Part shown: one piece after another, positions 44,765-55,855 of the stretch
How positions within the stretch are numbered: position 1 is the first letter of the stretch
Layout of the letters: every line of letters starts with the position of its first letter
Origin: Streptomyces sp. Isolate_45
GTDB taxonomy: Bacteria; Actinomycetota; Actinomycetes; Streptomycetales; Streptomycetaceae
Direction: 5' to 3'
NCBI RefSeq assembly: GCF_024721315.2
Contig: NZ_JANFAK020000006.1
Location: 44,460-108,459 of the forward strand
Length of the DNA: 64,000 bases
Made by a program: the position numbers and the translations under genes
Notes under the pieces: model-generated
The model's database searches: none
The model's input: the letters and a program-made list of their open reading frames with translations, nothing else
What the model was told of the DNA's origin: nothing

Positions 44765-45262
44765 TCAACCGGCCGCCGGTGCCACCGCCACCGCCACCGC
44801 CGACGGCCGTCGGGAGGCGCGGACCGTGCGCGCGATGGAGGTGACGTTCCAGACGGCGACGGCGAGGCAGAGCAGCCCGGTGGCGCCCGGCAGGGCCCAG
44901 GCCCGGCGCTCGGCGGAGACGGCCTCGGTGGCGTCGGGCCCGCTGACGACGGTCGCGACGGGGGTGGTCGGCGGGGTGTCGAAGGTGGTGTCCACGGAGA
45001 CCCGGGCGAGGGAGAAGGAGCCGTCCCGGGCGGTGAAGGTGCCGCCGCACATCACGCTGTCGCTGTCGCGGCGGGATTCGTACGGGGTGCAGGACACGGC
45101 GGTGAAGGAGCCCTCGACGCCGGTCAGCTGGGTCGTCATCCGGGGGATGGTGAACCAGAGCAGGATCACCGTTCCGGCGATGGAGATGGCGGTCGAGTAC
45201 AGACGTCCGAAGCCGATGCCGCCCGCCGCGCGGCGCCGGCCTGCCCCCGTTGAGGTGTTCAT
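44765..45262 (-). CDS. Membrane protein with an outer-domain cysteine pair, unknown function
   Basis: Protein of 165 aa: one membrane segment near residues 20-40, an outer loop of about 75 residues with two cysteines (SCTPYESRR and VMCGGTFTARD) that may form a disulfide, and a second segment near residues 118-138, then a basic tail. No family is recognised. The start at 45262 lacks a strong binding site. It lies 33 bp upstream of the response regulator on the same strand and is probably cotranscribed with it. Confidence 0.72.
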   Translation of the reverse strand: MNTSTGAGRRRAAGGIGFGRLYSTAISIAGTVILLWFTIPRMTTQLTGVEGSFTAVSCTPYESRRDSDSVMCGGTFTARDGSFSLARVSVDTTFDTPPTTPVATVVSGPDATEAVSAERRAWALPGATGLLCLAVAVWNVTSIARTVRASRRPSAVAVAVAPAAG

Positions 45263-45396
45263 GATCGCGATGATAGGTGTCGCCGACCTGCGGGGATACG
45301 GAAAAAAATCGGGCCGCGCACCCCTCCAGGACGCCTGCGACCAGGCCCCAACACGCCCTCCGGGCGGCCGGATCCGCGCGGCTCGGCCGGCGCGTG

Positions 45397-45423
45397 TTGG
45401 CACTCCGCTTGACCGAGTGCTAA
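45397..45423. promoter_or_regulatory. CIRCE operator 1 (HrcA site)
   Basis: Inverted repeat TTGGCACTC - 9 bp - GAGTGCTAA, differing from the CIRCE consensus at one base. HrcA represses chaperonin genes by binding this site and is released on heat shock. It overlaps the -35 box of the groES promoter. Confidence 0.95.
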
Positions 45424-45438
45424 TCGCCGGAATAGTGT
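45409..45438 (+). promoter_or_regulatory. groES: groES promoter
   Basis: TTGACC (45409-45414) and TAGTGT (45433-45438) with an 18-bp spacer fit the principal sigma factor consensus. The -35 box is inside CIRCE 1 and the start site would lie at about 45445, at the edge of CIRCE 2, so HrcA bound at either site would block polymerase. Confidence 0.8.
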
Positions 45439-45443
45439 CGCAC

Positions 45444-45470
45444 CTGGCACTCGCCACTGGTGAGTGCCAA
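45444..45470. promoter_or_regulatory. CIRCE operator 2 (HrcA site)
   Basis: Inverted repeat CTGGCACTC - 9 bp - GAGTGCCAA with the exact CIRCE spacing. It covers the probable transcription start and the first bases of the groES leader, 20 bp after operator 1. Confidence 0.95.
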
Positions 45471-45566
45471 CACAGCGACAGGCTGGTCCGGCACCCGCGA
45501 CGACGGATCGACCTGGTCGCCACCTCAGACAGTTAACCCCGGATCTCCGAAGGGGGAGGTCGGATC

Positions 45567-45875
45567 GTGACGACCACCAGCTCCAAGGTTGCCATCAAGC
45601 CGCTCGAGGACCGCATTGTGGTCCAGCCGCTCGACGCCGAGCAGACCACGGCCTCTGGCCTGGTCATTCCGGACACCGCGAAGGAGAAGCCCCAGGAGGG
45701 CGTCGTCCTTGCCGTCGGTCCCGGTCGCTTCGAGGACGGCAACCGTCTTCCGCTCGACGTCACCGTCGGCGACGTCGTCCTGTACTCCAAGTACGGCGGC
45801 ACCGAAGTGAAGTACAACGGCGAGGAGTACCTCGTCCTCTCGGCTCGCGACGTTCTCGCGATCGTCGAGAAGTAA
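45567..45875 (+). CDS. groES: Co-chaperonin GroES
   Basis: Lid of the GroEL folding chamber, 102 aa. It has the opening [20 protein letters not shown], the mobile loop around [19 protein letters not shown] and the closing [20 protein letters not shown]. The start is GTG at 45567, with GGGGGAGG ten bases upstream. groEL follows 132 bp later across a hairpin. Heat-shock control through HrcA is indicated by the two CIRCE sites. Confidence 0.98.
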   Translation: MTTTSSKVAIKPLEDRIVVQPLDAEQTTASGLVIPDTAKEKPQEGVVLAVGPGRFEDGNRLPLDVTVGDVVLYSKYGGTEVKYNGEEYLVLSARDVLAIVEK

Positions 45876-45895
45876 TCACTTCTCCAGTTTTGCTG

Positions 45896-47636
<1,741 letters not shown>

Positions 47637-47654
47637 TCGCACGCGCCACGCAGA

Positions 47655-47690
47655 GAAGGCCTCGTCCCGCAGTCGCGGGACGGGGCCTTC
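47655..47690. terminator. groESL terminator
   Basis: A 16-bp stem with one G-U pair (GAAGGCCTCGTCCCGC with GCGGGACGGGGCCTTC) and an AGTC loop, 19 bp after groEL and 15 bp from the convergent gene's stop. It probably serves both strands. Confidence 0.85.
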
Positions 47691-47704
47691 CCCGTGATGC
47701 GGCC

Positions 47705-48418
47705 TCAGGACCCGTACGGGGTACCGGATCCGCCCATCTGCCGTTGCAGGGCTCCGGGGTTGTAGTGCCACCAACCCTCGACGATCTCCCCGGCCGTGCA
47801 CCGGAACGTGGTGCTACCCGACATCTGGTACGACCTGCCGGTCGGGTCGACCCCCATGAACGGACCCTTGTCGTGGGTGCCGCGCCAGTTCCACACCGTC
47901 GTGACCAGATCGCCCTCGGCCAGTCGGGCCATCGGCTCGAAGGTCATGGTGAAGGCCCCGCGCCAGTTTTCGATGTCCGACCGCATGCCCTCCCGCCCGA
48001 TGGTGGTGGGCTCCTCCTTGCTGATGTCGTGGTCGATGTAGTTCGCCGCGAAGCACTCGTCGAGGACGCCCATGTCCCCGCCCATGATGACTTCCTGGAA
48101 CACCCGCTCGACGAGCTGCTTGTTGAGGTGCTGGTCGCGGACCACGTCGAGGTTCATGAACTTCGGCATGCCCTCGCAGAGGGCCACCATCTCCTGGAAC
48201 ATCCGCTCGGTCTCGGGGAGATGAGAGTTCGCCATGGCCTCCTCGTACGAGGCGAACTCCACCATGTCCACGTAGTGGTTGCGCGCCTCGCGGTCCTGGC
48301 CGAGCATCGCGCGCGTGGCGGTGCGCCTGCCGCTGCTCTGCTCCGCCCAGCGGTCGATCAGCGCGTTCATCTCGGCGAACCGTCTGGTCTCGTAATCGAT
48401 CACTTGTACGAATGTCAT
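47705..48418 (-). CDS. Two-domain protein: ABM-like N terminus and SnoaL-like C terminus
   Basis: Protein of 237 aa. Residues 1-95 (MTFVQVIDYETRRFAEMNAL, RNHYVDMVEFASYEEAM) look like a dimeric alpha+beta barrel of the ABM kind. Residues 105-230 (LVERVFQEVIMGGDMGVLDE, IDHDISKE, GWWHYNP) match SnoaL-type ester cyclases, including the aspartate-histidine pair typical of that fold. The domains are common singly; the fusion may form a small-molecule binding or cyclising enzyme. Its substrate is unknown. The ATG at 48418 has GGGAGG seven bases upstream. Confidence 0.72.
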   Translation of the reverse strand: MTFVQVIDYETRRFAEMNALIDRWAEQSSGRRTATRAMLGQDREARNHYVDMVEFASYEEAMANSHLPETERMFQEMVALCEGMPKFMNLDVVRDQHLNKQLVERVFQEVIMGGDMGVLDECFAANYIDHDISKEEPTTIGREGMRSDIENWRGAFTMTFEPMARLAEGDLVTTVWNWRGTHDKGPFMGVDPTGRSYQMSGSTTFRCTAGEIVEGWWHYNPGALQRQMGGSGTPYGS

Positions 48419-48547
48419 CGCGTCGCCTCCCAGGCTGGATCGGGACACGTCCAGTTTAAGGAGATTTCACCCGGTTGGCTGGTTTGCGAACGGGCCGCAC
48501 GGACCGAACGGGCTGCGCGAACCGCACGGACCGCACGGACCGCCCGG

Positions 48548-49321
48548 TCACTGCGGCCCGTACTTACGGCCCGTCCGGGACGACACCCCGCCGAGCAGGC
48601 CGCGCGGCGTCAGCTTCACCACGCCCATCAGTGCCTTGTACCGCGGGTCCGGGATCGACACGGTCCTGCCGCGGGCCAGGTCGGCCAGGGCCGCGGCCAC
48701 CAGCTTGTCGGCGTCCAACCACAGCCAGCTCGGGATGTTGTCCGTGCCCATGCCGGCCCGCTCGTGGAACTCTGTCCGCACGAAGCCCGGGCACAGGGCC
48801 ATCAGCCGCACCCCGGAACCCGCCAGGTCCTTGGCCGCGCCCTGCGTGAACTGCACGACCCAGGCCTTGCTCGCGCCGTAGGTGCCGCGCGGGACGAAGG
48901 CCGCCACCGAGGCCACGTTGATGACGCCGCCGCGACCGCGCGAGCGCATCGACGCGGTGGCCGCCGAGGTCAGCCGCAGCACCGCCTCGATGTGCACCTT
49001 GATCATGGTCAGCTCGTCGGCCATGGACACTTCGAGGTAGCGGCCCTTGTTGCCGAAGCCGGCGTTGTTGACCAGCAGGTCCACGGGGTGCGTACGGTCC
49101 TCCAGGCGGGTCTCGACGGCCGCGATGCCCTCCTCGGTGGAGAGGTCCGCGGCCAGTACCTCGGCCTCGATGCCGTGCCGGTCGTGCAGCTCGGTGGCCT
49201 GCTCGGCCAGCCGCTTGGTGTCGCGGGCCACCAGCACGAGGTTGTGGCCCTGGGCGGCGAGCCGGCGGGCGAAGGCGGCGCCGATGCCCGCCGTGGATCC
49301 CGTAATCAACGCAGTCGTCAT
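48548..49321 (-). CDS. Short-chain dehydrogenase/reductase
   Basis: NAD(P)-dependent oxidoreductase of 257 aa with the classical SDR pattern: TALITGSTAGIGAAFARRLA (cofactor site), NNAGFGNKG, the catalytic Ser in NVASVAAFVPRG, Tyr and Lys in YGASKAW, and CPGFVRTEF. A basic residue (VARDTKR) after the second strand favours NADP(H). The substrate is unknown. It lies 129 bp upstream of the SnoaL-like gene on the same strand and is divergent from a LysR regulator, a likely regulator-target pair. Confidence 0.92.
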   Translation of the reverse strand: MTTALITGSTAGIGAAFARRLAAQGHNLVLVARDTKRLAEQATELHDRHGIEAEVLAADLSTEEGIAAVETRLEDRTHPVDLLVNNAGFGNKGRYLEVSMADELTMIKVHIEAVLRLTSAATASMRSRGRGGVINVASVAAFVPRGTYGASKAWVVQFTQGAAKDLAGSGVRLMALCPGFVRTEFHERAGMGTDNIPSWLWLDADKLVAAALADLARGRTVSIPDPRYKALMGVVKLTPRGLLGGVSSRTGRKYGPQ

Positions 49322-49503
49322 AGGCGCAACCTAGCCGCCCGGGTCGGGGGGTGTCCCGCGGGGCGGGGCCGGTGTTCGGGCCCTCCCGCGATCCGCTACC
49401 GACCGTGCCCGCGCGGGGCGGATACGGCCACGCCCGACCGGGCGTGCTCAAAGCGGGACCCCGGTACGGGCGCCGCGGTCAAAGTCGGGCTTATGCTCAA
49501 GGG

Positions 49504-50403
49504 GTGATAGAGGCACGTCATCTCCGGGTCCTGCGCGCCGTCGCCGGGACCGGCTCCTTCTCCGCGGCCGCGCGCGAACTCGGCTGCACCCAGCCCGCCG
49601 TCTCCCAGCAGATGAAGGCCCTCGAACAGTCGGCGGGCACCCCGCTGCTGATCCGCACGGGCCGCGAGATGCGCCTGACGCAGGCGGGCGAGGCCCTGGT
49701 GCGCCACGCTGCCGGGATCCTGGCCGGGCTGACCGCGGCCGAGGAGGAGGTCGCGGCCATCGCCGGCCTGCGCGCCGGACGGGTCCGGCTCGTGTCCTTC
49801 CCCAGCGGCAGTTCCACGCTGGTGCCGACCGCGCTCGCGGCCATGCGCGCCGCGCACCCGGGCACCCGGATCTCGCTGGTCGAGGCCGAACCCCCGAGGT
49901 CGGTGGAAATGCTGCGCGAGGGCGACTGCGACCTGGCGCTGGCCTTCCGCTACGGCGGGGCGGCCGGTTCCGCGTCCGAGTGGGAGGACCTCGTGGTCAC
50001 GCCGCTGCTCACCGACCGCCTCGTCGGGCTGGTCCCGGAGGGGCACCGGCTGGCGGGCGCGGAGCGGGTGGGCATGGCGGAGCTGGCCGACGAGCCCTGG
50101 ATCGCGGGCTGCCCGCGCTGCCGCCGCCACCTGGTGGAGGTGTGCGAGAGCGTCGGCTTCACCCCGCGGATCGACTTCGCCACCGACGACTACCCGGCCG
50201 TGGTCGGCCTGGTCGGCGCGGGGCTCGGCGTCGCGGTGCTGCCGGAGCTGGCGGTGGAGTCCGTACGGGCCAAGGGCGTCAGCACCCTGGTCGTGGAGCC
50301 GGCCGTCGAGCGGGAGGTCGTGGCCCTGACGCTGCCGGACCTCGCGCGGGTACCGGCCGTCGCGGCGACCCTGGGCGAGCTGGCGCGGGCCGCCACGCGC
50401 TGA
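49504..50403 (+). CDS. LysR-family transcriptional regulator
   Basis: Protein of 299 aa. The N-terminal helix-turn-helix (about residues 3-62) is classic: RHLRVLRAVAGTGSFSAAAR, then CTQPAVSQQMKALEQSAGTP. The effector domain starts near residue 92 (RLVSFPSGSSTLVPTAL). A CPRCRRH cysteine pair near residue 200 is uncommon and could be redox or metal sensitive. The start is GTG at 49504. It diverges from the SDR gene across 182 bp, which is the usual layout for LysR autoregulation and control of the neighbour. Confidence 0.9.
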   Translation: MIEARHLRVLRAVAGTGSFSAAARELGCTQPAVSQQMKALEQSAGTPLLIRTGREMRLTQAGEALVRHAAGILAGLTAAEEEVAAIAGLRAGRVRLVSFPSGSSTLVPTALAAMRAAHPGTRISLVEAEPPRSVEMLREGDCDLALAFRYGGAAGSASEWEDLVVTPLLTDRLVGLVPEGHRLAGAERVGMAELADEPWIAGCPRCRRHLVEVCESVGFTPRIDFATDDYPAVVGLVGAGLGVAVLPELAVESVRAKGVSTLVVEPAVEREVVALTLPDLARVPAVAATLGELARAATR

Positions 50404-50449
50404 CCGTACGGCGGTACGGCCGGCCGCGTGACGCCCCGGGCCCCGTCGC

Positions 50450-50486
50450 CCGTCGGACCCGCCGGACCCGCGGTGCGGGCCGACGG
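50450..50486. terminator. Hairpin between convergent LysR and WhiB-like genes
   Basis: CCGTCGG-a-CCCGC pairs with GCGGGCCGACGG: 12 bp with one bulged A and a 12-base loop, in the 121-bp gap between convergent stops. Confidence 0.5.
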
Positions 50487-50524
50487 ATCCGAGGAAACGT
50501 TCCTTCGGGTTCTTCGGCGTGCGG

Positions 50525-50851
50525 TCAGTGCGGGGCGATCGGTCCGATCGCGCTGGATGCCGGGATCAGGCGGTGCCGTGCGCGGCCCATCAGCTCCTCG
50601 CGTTCGTCCTCGGTCAGGCCGCCCCACACCCCGTAGGGCTCACGGACGGCGAGTGCGTGCGCGGCGCATTCCGCGCGCACCGGGCATCTCATGCAGACCT
50701 CTTTAGCCGAGGCCTCGCGCGCGCTCCTGGCCGCGCCCCGTTCGCCTTCCGGATGGAAGAACAGGGAGCTGTCGACCCCGCGGCAGGCAGCGAGGAGCTG
50801 CCAGTCCCACAGGTCGGCGTTCGGTCCGGGGAGGCGGGAGAAATCTGCCAT
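50525..50851 (-). CDS. WhiB-family iron-sulfur regulator
   Basis: Protein of 108 aa with the four cysteines that hold a [4Fe-4S] cluster: Cys in AACRG, the pair in VCMRCPV and Cys in AECAAH, followed by the turn YGVWGGLTEDER and a basic tail RARHRL that contacts DNA. WhiB proteins act with sigma factors in development and stress responses. The ATG at 50851 (MADFSRLPGPNADLWDW) is preferred; the frame runs to 50902. It is divergent from bldM across a 379-bp region and converges with the LysR gene. I cannot assign which Wbl paralogue it is. Confidence 0.9.
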   Translation of the reverse strand: MADFSRLPGPNADLWDWQLLAACRGVDSSLFFHPEGERGAARSAREASAKEVCMRCPVRAECAAHALAVREPYGVWGGLTEDEREELMGRARHRLIPASSAIGPIAPH

Positions 50852-51230
50852 TGGTAGTCCTCTTGGTGCCGGTACTGAGGCGGATACGGTCCATGTCTCC
50901 ACACCTACTGTCGGAGTAGATGTAAATATGACTCATTGGGAATCTAGCCTCAGACATGTGCCAAACGGAAGGAAAGCCGCCAAATAGGGCATAGCTCCAG
51001 ATGGAGGACACGCGGCACGCGCCTCCACCACCGTGATCGCTTCCTCACGTAGGGTGCCGAAGGTGTCCGTCCGACCCGTAACTCTTTCGAGTGACCATCG
51101 TTGAGAGTGCGAAGGCGGTTGAACCAAGAAGTTCTCGGACAGGTGTCCGGGGACATCGACCGCACAGGTGACGATACGTACCAGCCTGGAGGCTCAAGGT
51201 GACGCGCATCAGCAGCTGCGGAGGGCGGTC
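50852..51230. other. 379-bp divergent control region between the WhiB-like gene and bldM
   Basis: No gene is supported, although several frames are open. The region is clearly less GC-rich from about 50900 to 51010 (for example GTAGATGTAAATATGACTC), as expected for complex promoters. A BldN-type promoter lies at 51077-51104. The leftward promoter of the WhiB-like gene and a second bldM promoter would be expected in the AT-richer part. Confidence 0.7.
51077..51104 (+). promoter_or_regulatory. bldM: BldN-type promoter of bldM
   Basis: CGTAAC (51077-51082) and CGTTGA (51099-51104) are separated by exactly 16 bp. This is the pattern known for promoters of the developmental sigma factor BldN, of which bldM is a direct target in Streptomyces. 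Transcription would start near 51111, giving a leader of about 120 nt. Confidence 0.85.
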
Positions 51231-51842
51231 ATGACATCCGTCCTCGTCTGCGACGATTCCCCGCTTGCCCGAGAGGCGCTCCGTCGCGCGGTTGCCACCG
51301 TGCCCGGCGTCGAGCGTGTGACGACGGCGGCCAACGGCGAGGAAGTCCTCCGCCGCTGGGGTGCCGACCGATCGGACCTCATCCTGATGGATGTCCGGAT
51401 GCCCGGGCTCGGCGGTGTCGAGACGGTCCGCCGACTCCTCTCGGCCGACCCCGGCGCCCGCATCATCATGCTGACGGTCGCCGAGGACCTGGACGGCGTG
51501 GCCCTCGCCGTCGCCGCCGGCGCCCGCGGCTACCTGCACAAGGACGCCTCGCGCGCCGAACTGCGGGCCACGGTCACCCAGGCCCTCGCCGACCCCACCT
51601 GGAGGCTGGCCCCGCGCCGGCTGCGCTCGGCGGAGATGGGCGCGGCGCCCACCCTCACCGCTCGCGAGATCCAGGTGCTGGAAGGCATGAGCCACGGCCG
51701 GTCCAACGCGGAGATCGGGCGCGAGCTCTTCCTCTCCGAGGACACGGTCAAGACCCACGCCCGCAGGCTGTTCAAGAAGCTCGGCGCCTCCGACCGGGCG
51801 CACGCCGTGGCGCTCGGGTTCCGCTGGGGCCTCGTCCGCTGA
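51231..51842 (+). CDS. bldM: Developmental response regulator BldM
   Basis: NarL/FixJ-type regulator of 203 aa, the length of known BldM. The receiver domain has Asp54 in LILMDVRMPG, but in BldM this residue is not used for classical phosphorylation. The LuxR-type helix-turn-helix (about 140-200) has LTAREIQVLEGMSHGRSNAE and LFLSEDTVKTHARRLFKKLG. BldM works as a homodimer on early genes and as a heterodimer with WhiI late in sporulation. The ATG at 51231 follows GGAGGGCGGTC. No histidine kinase is adjacent. A terminator follows. Confidence 0.95.
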   Translation: MTSVLVCDDSPLAREALRRAVATVPGVERVTTAANGEEVLRRWGADRSDLILMDVRMPGLGGVETVRRLLSADPGARIIMLTVAEDLDGVALAVAAGARGYLHKDASRAELRATVTQALADPTWRLAPRRLRSAEMGAAPTLTAREIQVLEGMSHGRSNAEIGRELFLSEDTVKTHARRLFKKLGASDRAHAVALGFRWGLVR

Positions 51843-51875
51843 CGACGGGCCCCGGGGTCGGCCGCCGCGAGCGGT

Positions 51876-51898
51876 CCCGTCCGCCACCGGCGGACGGG
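51876..51898 (+). terminator. bldM terminator
   Basis: CCCGTCCGCC and GGCGGACGGG form a perfect 10-bp stem around an ACC loop, 33 bp after bldM. The rest of the 290-bp gap before the sigma factor gene holds no supported gene. Confidence 0.7.
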
Positions 51899-52132
51899 GC
51901 GGCGCCCCCCGGCAGCCCCCCGGGCGGCGCACCCGCGAGGGTGCCCCGCGACGGCGGGAACGCTTGCGGCCCGTGTCCCGCCGAACCCGGTGCACGCCCG
52001 GGGATTGGCGGGGCACAATCAAGGGGACGTGTCGCTTCGGGCGCGATGCCGCATGCTTGAGGTGTGCCGCATTCTTGGAGACGTGCAGTCCTCGGGGAAG
52101 ATCCGGGCCGAGCGGAGGGGAGGGTGCAGGAG

Positions 52133-52864
52133 ATGACTTCCGGCGCACCCGCTCCCAACGCCCCGCATAACGCTTCGACGCACAACACGGACCGCGGTGC
52201 CGCGAATGCGTCGGCGCCAAGGCACCATGGATTGATGCGCGACGACGAGGCCCAGGGGTCCCCCGCGGCCACCGGCCAGAACGGCGCCGCCAAGAGCGGC
52301 GGTGCCGGGGCCGTCAGCGCGCTCGTGCGGCGGGCCGTCGACGGTGACGAGCAGGCCACGCACGACCTGCTCGCCTTCGTGCACCCCCTCGCCATCCGCT
52401 ACTGCCGTACCCGCCTGTCAAGGCTCCCGGGTGACGCTCGTCACTTCGTGGAGGACCTGGCGCAGGAGGTGTGCGTCGCGGTCCTGATGGCGCTGCCCCG
52501 CTACCGCGACACCGGTCGCCCCTTCGAGGCGTTCGTCTTCGCCATCGCCGCCCACAAGGTCGCCGACCTCCAGCGCGCCGCGATGCGCCATCCCGGCAGC
52601 ACGGCCGTGCCCTCCGACGAGATGCCGGAGCGGCCGGACGACTCCCTGGGGCCGGAGGAACGCGCCCTCCTCAGCAGTGACGCCGCCTGGGCCAAGAAGC
52701 TGCTCGCCAACCTGCCCGAGAACCAGCGCGAGCTGCTAGTCCTGCGGGTGGCCGTCGGGCTGACCGCCGAGGAGACCGGGCAGATGCTCGGGATGTCCCC
52801 GGGCGCGGTGCGCGTCGCGCAACACCGGGCGCTCAGCAGGCTCCGGGCGCTCGCCGAGCAATGA
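52133..52864 (+). CDS. ECF-type RNA polymerase sigma factor (SigD-like)
   Basis: Sigma-70 family protein of about 243 aa. Region 2 (about residues 95-165) has [20 protein letters not shown] and [17 protein letters not shown], and region 4 (about 190-240) has [20 protein letters not shown] followed by [20 protein letters not shown]. These segments resemble Mycobacterium SigD. An N-terminal disordered stretch of about 60 residues precedes region 2. The ATG at 52133 follows GGGGAGGG; the ATG at 52235 would give a 209-aa protein of mycobacterial length. No anti-sigma gene is adjacent. guaB follows 131 bp later. Confidence 0.88.
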   Translation: MTSGAPAPNAPHNASTHNTDRGAANASAPRHHGLMRDDEAQGSPAATGQNGAAKSGGAGAVSALVRRAVDGDEQATHDLLAFVHPLAIRYCRTRLSRLPGDARHFVEDLAQEVCVAVLMALPRYRDTGRPFEAFVFAIAAHKVADLQRAAMRHPGSTAVPSDEMPERPDDSLGPEERALLSSDAAWAKKLLANLPENQRELLVLRVAVGLTAEETGQMLGMSPGAVRVAQHRALSRLRALAEQ

Positions 52865-52893
52865 GCCCGTCCGCTCCGTCGATTTCATCGTAG

Positions 52894-54504
<1,611 letters not shown>

Positions 54505-54517
54505 AACGCGTGAGGTG

Positions 54518-54552
54518 AGGGGCGGACCCGGCGGAGCGCCGGGTCCGCCCCT
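54518..54552 (+). terminator. guaB terminator
   Basis: A 16-bp perfect stem (AGGGGCGGACCCGGCG with CGCCGGGTCCGCCCCT) and a three-base loop, 13 bp after the guaB stop, followed by TCGCC. Confidence 0.85.
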
Positions 54553-54661
54553 TCGCCGTGCCCGAGCACGGCCGCGTACGTCCGTACAGCGGTCACCGAA
54601 ACGCAGTCCCGCGCCCGTCGGGGATACTGGACGGGCAGACCCAGAGGAAAGGCCACCACAC

Positions 54662-55786
54662 GTGACTGAGATCGAGATCGGGCGCGGCAAGCGCGGCCGC
54701 AGGGCGTACGCGTTCGACGACATCGCCATCGTCCCGAGCCGGCGTACCCGGGACCCGAAGGAGGTCTCGATCGCCTGGCAGATCGACGCGTACCGCTTCG
54801 AGCTGCCGTTCCTGGCCGCCCCCATGGACTCGGTCGTCTCCCCGCAGACCGCGATCCGCATCGGCGAGCTCGGCGGCCTCGGCGTGCTGAACCTCGAAGG
54901 ACTGTGGACCCGCCACGAGGACCCGCAGCCGCTGCTCGACGAGATCACCGGGCTGGACGGGGCGACGGCCACCCGCCGCCTCCAGGAGATCTACTCCGCG
55001 CCGATCCAGGCCGACCTCATCCGGCAGCGCATCAAGGAGGTGCGCGACGCGGGCGTCGTCACCGCCGCCGCGCTCTCCCCGCAGCGCACCGCCGAGTTCT
55101 CCAAGGTCGTCGTCGACGCGGGCGTGGACATCTTCGTGATCCGCGGCACGACGGTCTCCGCCGAGCACGTCTCGGGCGCCGCCGAGCCGCTGAACCTCAA
55201 GCAGTTCATCTACGAGCTCGACGTCCCGGTCATCGTGGGCGGCTGCGCCACCTACACCGCGGCCCTGCACCTGATGCGCACCGGCGCCGCGGGCGTCCTG
55301 GTCGGCTTCGGCGGCGGAGCCGCGCACACCACGCGCAACGTGCTCGGCATCCAGGTCCCGATGGCGACCGCCGTCGCGGACGTGGCCGCGGCCCGCCGCG
55401 ACTACATGGACGAGTCCGGCGGCCGCTACGTGCACGTCATCGCCGACGGCGGCGTGGGCTGGTCCGGCGACATCCCGAAGGCCGTCGCCTGCGGCGCCGA
55501 CGCCGTGATGATGGGCTCCCCGCTGGCCCGTGCCACCGACGCGCCCGGCAAGGGCCACCACTGGGGCATGGAGGCCGTCCACGAGGACGTGCCGCGCGGC
55601 AAGAAGGTCGACCTCGGTACGGTCGGCACCACCGAGGAGATCCTCACCGGCCCGTCGCACTCCCCGGACGGCTCGATGAACATCTTCGGCGCGCTGCGCC
55701 GCTCGATGGCCACCACCGGCTACAGCGAGCTCAAGGAGTTCCAGCGGGTCGAGGTCACCGTCGCGGACTCGCAGCACCGCCGCTGA
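54662..55786 (+). CDS. guaB3: IMP dehydrogenase-related protein GuaB3
   Basis: Barrel protein of 374 aa without CBS domains. It shares with guaB the opening YAFDDIAIVPSRRTRDPKEV and DSVVSPQTAIRIGELGGLGV. At the place of the IMPDH loop it has VGGCATYTAALHLMRTGAAG and GFGGGAAHTTRN, so the PGSICTTR catalytic motif is not conserved in its usual form, while the phosphate site IADGGVGWSGDIPKAV is. Some members of this family in other bacteria have IMPDH activity; activity here is uncertain. The start is GTG at 54662, with AGAGGAAAGG ahead. Confidence 0.85.
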   Translation: MTEIEIGRGKRGRRAYAFDDIAIVPSRRTRDPKEVSIAWQIDAYRFELPFLAAPMDSVVSPQTAIRIGELGGLGVLNLEGLWTRHEDPQPLLDEITGLDGATATRRLQEIYSAPIQADLIRQRIKEVRDAGVVTAAALSPQRTAEFSKVVVDAGVDIFVIRGTTVSAEHVSGAAEPLNLKQFIYELDVPVIVGGCATYTAALHLMRTGAAGVLVGFGGGAAHTTRNVLGIQVPMATAVADVAAARRDYMDESGGRYVHVIADGGVGWSGDIPKAVACGADAVMMGSPLARATDAPGKGHHWGMEAVHEDVPRGKKVDLGTVGTTEEILTGPSHSPDGSMNIFGALRRSMATTGYSELKEFQRVEVTVADSQHRR

Positions 55787-55806
55787 CCCCGCGGGTCGTA
55801 CGCGTA

Positions 55807-55845
55807 CCGGAGGGCCGGACCCCGAGAGGGGTGCCGGCCCTCCGG
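55807..55845. terminator. Bidirectional terminator after guaB3
   Basis: CCGGAGGGCCGG and CCGGCCCTCCGG pair over 12 bp, continued inside by CCCC and GGGG around a GAGA loop. It fills the gap between convergent genes. Confidence 0.82.
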
Positions 55846-55855
55846 CGTGCGCGGG

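Larger units (their letters stand above)
45263..45566. other. 304-bp divergent region holding the groESL control elements
   Basis: No gene is supported. It contains two CIRCE operators, a vegetative promoter between them (listed below) and a leader of about 120 bp before groES. The left 130 bp must also serve the leftward membrane protein gene, for which I see no clear promoter. Confidence 0.7.

Noticed and set aside
48480..48545. Short ACCGCACGG repeats upstream of the SnoaL-like gene
   Set aside because: Units are only about 9 bp, irregular and few, and are consistent with local slippage; no function can be supported.
50691..50987. 98-codon plus-strand frame in the WhiB-bldM region
   Set aside because: Half of it is antisense to the WhiB-like gene, it has no ribosome binding site, and the rest covers AT-rich promoter sequence.
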